The notes under the pieces: generated by a model
Database searches by the model: none
The model's input: only the letters and a program-made list of their open reading frames with translations
Told to the model about the DNA's origin: nothing
Program-made: the position numbers and the translations under genes
NCBI GenBank assembly: GCA_003640385.1
Contig: RCAB01000245.1
Span: 1 to 64,000 of the forward strand
Direction of reading: 5' to 3'
DNA: 64,000 nucleotides
Source of the DNA: Setaria digitata
Taxonomy: Eukaryota > Nematoda > Chromadorea > Rhabditida > Setariidae
Shown: positions 58,501 to 64,000 of the stretch, in pieces
How positions within the stretch are numbered: position 1 is the stretch's first letter
Layout of the letters: every line of letters starts with the position of its first letter

Positions 58501-61500
58501 AGTATGGTTCCATGTAGATGTAATTTCAGAATTAAAATTCTTTGTCTCCCGTCTCTTTTTTCTTTTTACCGTTACTACGCGGCATCTGCCCTTATAATAT
58601 TTACGTTTCACTTTTTTTTTTTGCCCTTTTAATTAAATTTTTAACATTTGCATCAATTTTAATTGTCTGTCATCTAATTTAATTGTCTGTTGTTCATTTC
58701 TTTATCTTCACCTCGAAATTTTTATATTCATTCTCTACCTTCTTCTTCTTTTCCATCTTTCGTTCTTCATCCTGAGCTAGTTTTTATTTTCTCCACAAAA
58801 ATGCTGATTAATATTTCCTGACATTTGCAACCATTTGTAGACATGGTGTTCATTATTTTCTCCACTCTTCTAAATTTATATGTCTTTTTATACTTCTTGG
58901 CTCCTCACATATTTTTCTGTTTTTGATCAAATCTATATCAATTCTTTTTTTTCAGCCAACAATTGTATTAAAAAGAGAACAGTGGAAATTGGAAGATGAT
59001 ATTGTCGGTGGAATGACACATCCGGAAACCGGAGAACTTTTCAGTTTCTCAGATGGAATTGGGAGAATTTCTAAGAAATATGCTGATCGAATTGCCAAAA
59101 CACTAGACTTATTCCCCACGCCATCTTGTTATCAAGTAGGTATTCAAATATTATGACTTCTTAAATATTGACTATCATTAAATGTGCGTTAACTTAATAA
59201 AGCATTTGTTTATTGTTTGTCTGTTTAGATTTTGATTTTTCCGGTTTTATACAAATAATTTCCAAGCGTATTTGTCAAATTTTCAGGTGAGATTTAAAGG
59301 TTTCAAGGGTGTACTGTGCACTGATCCATTATTGGATGAATTAGGTGAAGTGAATGTTATCTTCCGAAAAAGTCAGAAGAAATTTGAAGAAGATGAAGAA
59401 AGTGCAGCTGAAGTAGAAGTGGTGAAGTACTCTATGCCTTCACCAGTTTGTTTGAATCGACCACTGATTATGATTTTGGATCAGGTAATTGCTTATTCCA
59501 TACAAAATTTCGCTAGTTGAAGTTCATACATAATATTTCGCAGGTCCTTCATCTCTATCTTCGACCCCTTGTTTACAGTTACAAACCAAAAAAAAAACTT
59601 GGACTTCATTTTAAAATAAAATTTTTGGAATTCAGTTTAAGCATTCCGAATTTTTAGGTCTCTCAAAAGCAAAGTAGACATTTACATGAAAGGATTTGTA
59701 GTCGAATACATACACTTCTAGAGTTGGAACTGAATAAACTAGCTGGTTAGTATTCTTCCTTATATTGATCCATGTTTTAAGTCATGACATTTATTAATTC
59801 TTGAGAATACATATCATATGTTGTTCCTTTCAAATTTGTCCAACTTAATTCATCGAGGTATACAATGCATAGGATGGTGTATTTATTGTTAAAGTGTGTC
59901 AAAAATACATGTTTTAGCCTTATTTATTTCTTAAATTTCAGTATCTCTATTCATTCAGTGCCATGATTTTAAAACAGCTCAAATCGTCGTAATATTCTGC
60001 CCAACCACAATAATTTTTAAGAAAATGTTTGAAGACAACAATGTATAATTTGAGAGTAATTTAATCAGTTGAAAAATCAGTTTTATTGTAGGATGAAAAA
60101 AGAAAAAACTAGTTGCATTTTTTCCTGAGGATGGTTTTTAGGAATGATGTTTGATGAAAGTAATGCTGCCGAAGAACTTAGTTCGCGTCTCTCACTTTCA
60201 ATCGACTTTCATCAGTTGCACAACAATGGTATTACATTTACCGATGAACCGTTCTTTCGTTCATTATTACTCGCCGTGCATAGATACAATATAAGTTGGT
60301 TTATACTTTCTTTACTAGAATTCCATTAAAAAATTTTCATTTAAAACTTAAATTAATAACATCGATTCAATTTTTATTTTTCAGGCAGAGCCTTTAAAAG
60401 GATTTCTATTGTTTAAGGGAAAAAAATTGCTAAATTTTATTGAAGTAGACCAGGAATCAGGGAAAAATTAACATTTAAATTTTTTTATGTTCAATAATAT
60501 CAATTTAAACTTCCGTAAACCTTGGACTGTGCCTAGCAAATACGATTATAACATATTTCTTTTCTCTCCGCAAATTGTGTTATTGTTAAAACTTATTTAA
60601 ATGTTTCTGTTGACATTATTTTCAGAATTACATCTGAGCAAATCCAAAATTCTGCTACCCATTACAATGGGTCGTACAATGTACGGTGTAATTGATGACA
60701 CCGGATTGCTGCAGTATGGGCAAGTTTTTTTGCAATATTCATCATCTGTTCGATGTGCTTCGGTGAAGAAAATCGTTTATAAAGGTGTGGAAGCAACAAA
60801 TTCTGATTTCCCACTCTTTTATTTTCACTTAGAATTTCATCTTTTCAAATTCTAATTTCATTTTTATTTTAAAACTTGAAGGCGGTCGTATATATTTTGA
60901 CTAAACTTACTTTGTGTTAAGGAATTAAAGCAGTAAATGAAAGTTGGGGTCTTGCAATGGCTTGAATCAACATTGTAGAAAATAACAAGTGTTAATTTCC
61001 ATGTTACGACTTGAGTTTTTATCTTCGTTGTATTTGTGATTTCTACTTCTTCAGGACCTGTGATGGTAACAAAAAACCCATGCCATGTGGCGGGTGATGT
61101 TCGTATGTTCGAAGCAGTTTATCAAGATGCCTTATCGCATCTTTGTGATGTTATCGTGTTTCCTCGTTATGGTCCACGTCCACATCCTGATGAAATGGCT
61201 GGTCGGATTTTTTATTTATTTTATTTGTTCATAAATTTATTCTTTGCTTCTATTTTATTACTATTTTATACGCATATTTTTATCGCTTTGCCAAGTAACA
61301 CTTTTATTTACACTTTCGGTACTTTTATTATCACTCACATTTTTTTTTGCGTGTTTATTCTTTTTTCTAAATATACTTAGAAACCTAATCATGGCGATTT
61401 CTTATTGTTTAATTATTGATAACAGATTACAAACGCATTTGCAAATTGATGGAATTTGTTGCCGTTTTAGGGAGTGATTTGGATGGTGATGAGTATACGG

Positions 61501-63668
61501 TCATATTCGATAAAGAATTGTTCTTTGAGGATAACGAACAAGCAATGTTTTTCCCGAAGTCAGTACCCACTGAATACGATATACCACCTACTGTATGTTA
61601 CTTCTTTTATTTGAAAAAATTAAAATTAAATCAGTGTTTACTTCACCGAAGCGTCAAAGAAAAATTGGCGATATAAGGAAAATTTAGTGCTTTGTTATCT
61701 TAATATGCCCATGCCATTAATTTGAGTTTATTCTAAAATTTAATTAAATGAAATCAATTCAAACTTGTTAAAATGAATTATATTCTAATACAATGGATAT
61801 TTTTGTAGACAGGCGATATGATAGATTTTTTTTTGAAATATCTCAATCAGGACTCAATTGGTCGGATGTCTAATGCCCACTTGATTATGTGCGATCGACT
61901 TGGCCTTTTCCAGCAAGTTGTTCTTAACATTTCCTCTTTTAAACATTCAATTGTTTCTAATAAAACAGTTGACTAACATGCATATTTATTACTTATTCAT
62001 GAAAGTCAATTTTTTTCAAGGATTTTTCAGCTTTTAATCTTTCCAATTAAAATGAATTTTTTTTTTTCAGTGAAATATGTGATGACATTGCTCGGAAATG
62101 TGCCATTGCTGTAGACTTTCCGAAGACGGGTGTGCCAGCCAAACCATTGCTATCACATGAACAATGCGAAGTTGTCCCGGACTTCATGCAAAATATTATA
62201 AAGCCATCATACAGAAGCAAGCGATTGCTTGGTGAATTGTATAGGTGAATTGTAGCTTTTTATCACCCCATTGACTATAGTGTTTTAATTGGAATATGAA
62301 TTCCTATTTCTATTATTTCTAACCAAGTAAAAATGTGGTTAATGCGGTTTAGATTTTTTGTCATGTGGTGACAGAGTGGAAGATTACATTTTAACAGCTA
62401 ATTGTTTGATGCAAAATCAGCGAACGTTATTTTAGGAAAGCTCGCAAGGTTGAAGATATTTCTGAAATGGTGTGCCATGCGAAATTTGCCAATTACTGTG
62501 ATCCACATCTTTACGACGAAAGGTTAATTCGTGAGCAGCCGGAGCTGATCCAAAGAAGTTTGCGTTTGAGGAATGAATACAATTCAAGAATACAGGTGTG
62601 TGTATGATTTTACCTTTTCTGTAAAAACTGCAGCACTATTGCTTTCTTAGGATTTAGTGTGCGACAGTATTGTTTGGTGACTTTTTAAATATCACAACGT
62701 TTTGTAGACATTGCACACACTGATCACCATAATAATGGATGAATTAAGCCCAGTAATGTGATGTATTATTTATCCGTAGTAAATTTTTTAAAGCAATTAC
62801 TGGACGAGTATGCTATTTCGGATGAGGCTTCTATAATATCAGGACATAGTGTCACAATCAGAAGGATTACTGAAATGGAAAAGGATGATTATTCATTTTA
62901 TCATTCTGATAAAATTCTTGAGCTACGATACAGCCGTGTTTTTTCATGTTATAGGCGGGAATTTTTCAAGGTTCGCAAATTTTTAAATGAAAGAATCTTA
63001 TTCAAAAAATAACATCTCACTGCACACGAAACTATGCATAAAATTATTACACGAAGAAATTACTCACCAAAATAGAATTTAGTTGAGGTGTTAAAATCGA
63101 TAACCCTTGCATGTTTTCAGGAATTCGGAGAGGAGTCAGATTTCATAAACGTAGATGCTTCTGGAAAACGAGGGATTTGTTGGAATATGGCACTTATAAC
63201 GAAAGCCAAAGCGTGGTATGCTGTGACATATGCCAGTGATTTCAGACCATCTTCTGAATTTAGGTCTTTTCCATGGATCGTCTGGGATATTTTGCTAGCC
63301 GCCAAACGTCAAGTTGTCAGTATTTGCATATTACCATAAACAATCTCTATGAACATCGATAAATGATTATCACCGCAGAAGAGGGATGCTTAAATTGTCT
63401 TTATAAATATAAGCTTATCAGTGAAAAAGATATTTGAGTTATAAAATTAAATGATATAAATTGATATAGACTAAGTTTTTCTTTCAAATAGTGAGCTTCA
63501 GACACTTATGATGAAATCAGTACCATCGTTGATTAATCCTTTGGCAACTCGTCTAACATATGCAATTGAAAATTTTTCGTATCACCATCGTGCTGCACAA
63601 AAGCAATTTGTTAATGAAATGTCAACAGGACCTACACGGCTTGAAGCCTTTGTGCAGTATTCTCAAAG
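52036..63668 (+). CDS. ego-1/rrf-1: Cellular RNA-dependent RNA polymerase, EGO-1/RRF-1 type (3' partial)
   Basis: Secure exons: 52754-53043, 53287-53377, 53717-53880, 54015-54080, 54517-54677, 55172-55395, 55781-55903, 56024-56143, 56321-56457, 56640-56781, 57069-57260, 57374-57539, 57937-58037, 58324-58494, 58956-59135, 59287-59484, 59658-59745, 60142-60294, 60626-60784, 61055-61201, 61471-61592, 61809-61912, 62071-62244, 62436-62595, 62794-62970, 63121-63312, 63502-63668 (about 1,389 residues so far, continuing past the window). The catalytic DbDGD motif is GSDLDGDEY, about residues 1025-1033 counted from 52754. Other family phrases: [58 protein letters not shown]. These enzymes copy target RNAs to make secondary small RNAs in germline or somatic RNAi. 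A possible first exon 52036-52071 (ATG, perfect GTAAGT donor, correct phase) is tentative. Exon 1 of the secure set encodes a CUE-like segment. One intron (61913-62070) is GC-AG. Confidence 0.88.
52517..52630. repeat. AT microsatellite with TAATGTT inverted blocks and a 25-bp palindrome
   Basis: (TA)n runs are separated by AACATTA/TAATGTT blocks in opposite orientation, and the array ends in a near-perfect palindrome (52606-52630, built on TTAATTGATCA and its complement). It lies in the first intron of the RdRP gene. Confidence 0.9.
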
Positions 63669-64000
63669 GTAAATTCAGTAGGTTTCATAGAACCTAGAAT
63701 TATCTTCACTACTACAAGAAATTCATGATCAGCAATGACAAATAGCATAACGAATGAACACATGACAGGATCATTGGTAACATTTACGTATAATGATATT
63801 TGGTGGAAGATAATCAGTGCTGAAAGAATGATCTGATGATAATAAATGATTGGTAATATTATGAAATAGTTTGTTTAGCAGTGTAACAAACTATTGATAT
63901 CAAGCATGTCTTTGATTAAGGCAATATTAAGTTTGTCTTTGACTGACTTTTCATCCTTCATTAATTGTTCAACAAATAGCTTAGCAATTACATTAATCTA
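63669..64000 (+). other. RdRP intron running to the window end
   Basis: Starts with GTAAAT after the exon ending AG (two bases of the next codon). No further exon can be recognised, so the 3' part of the polymerase lies outside the window. Confidence 0.6.

Noticed and set aside
60385..60410. Possible 26-nt micro-exon (or longer open segment) in the RdRP
   Set aside because: Direct joining of 60294 to 60626 gives the expected [18 protein letters not shown] continuity; adding the micro-exon would break the phase of the next exon.
61426..61470. Treating this stretch as constitutive RdRP coding sequence
   Set aside because: It separates HPDEM from the catalytic motif, which are adjacent in the family; kept only as a possible alternative isoform.

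Overview
The window looks like nuclear DNA of a parasitic nematode, most likely a filarial-like (Spirurina) species. This is inferred from style and content, not from a species marker. The DNA is very AT-rich and full of 10-25 nt T or A runs. Introns are short to medium with nematode-type TTTYAG acceptors and GTAAGT/GTTTGT donors. The genes are animal families, including a nematode-type cellular RNA-dependent RNA polymerase. No bacterial operon, CRISPR array, tRNA, rRNA or recognisable transposon was seen.

All confident genes lie on the + strand. In order they are: (1) 427-1812, a small secreted, probably GPI-anchored Ly6/three-finger protein; (2) 4975-13400, a 14-exon membrane-anchored type-B carboxylesterase with an intact catalytic triad; (3) 13401-23116, a gene desert with simple repeats and assembly scars; (4) 23117-27684, a PRKX-like AGC kinase; (5) 29196-31184, a RING + PHD finger protein (PHRF1-like); (6) 32890-38180, UTP6, a HAT-repeat factor of the small-subunit processome; (7) 38181-45124, a second desert; (8) 46621-49737, an MKK7-type MAP kinase kinase, preceded by a dense cluster of CRE/E-box sites; (9) 52036 to beyond 63668, an EGO-1/RRF-1-type RNA-dependent RNA polymerase, cut by the window end after the catalytic DLDGD motif. 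I derived exon boundaries by keeping reading phase across GT-AG (rarely GC-AG) junctions and checking continuity against remembered family architecture. No alignment was run.

The genes do not form an obvious single pathway. Two are stress or cAMP-type signalling kinases, one acts in ribosome biogenesis, one is a nuclear ubiquitin/chromatin reader, and one amplifies small RNAs. The most interesting observations are a CUE-like domain apparently fused to the N-terminus of the RdRP, an in-frame alternative acceptor that would insert 15 residues directly before the RdRP catalytic aspartates, two GC-AG introns with the same GCAAGTT donor, several small tandem duplications that straddle splice junctions, a CRE/E-box array upstream of MKK7, an uninterrupted 344-nt T tract, and a set of single-N assembly scars, most flanked by duplicated sequence.
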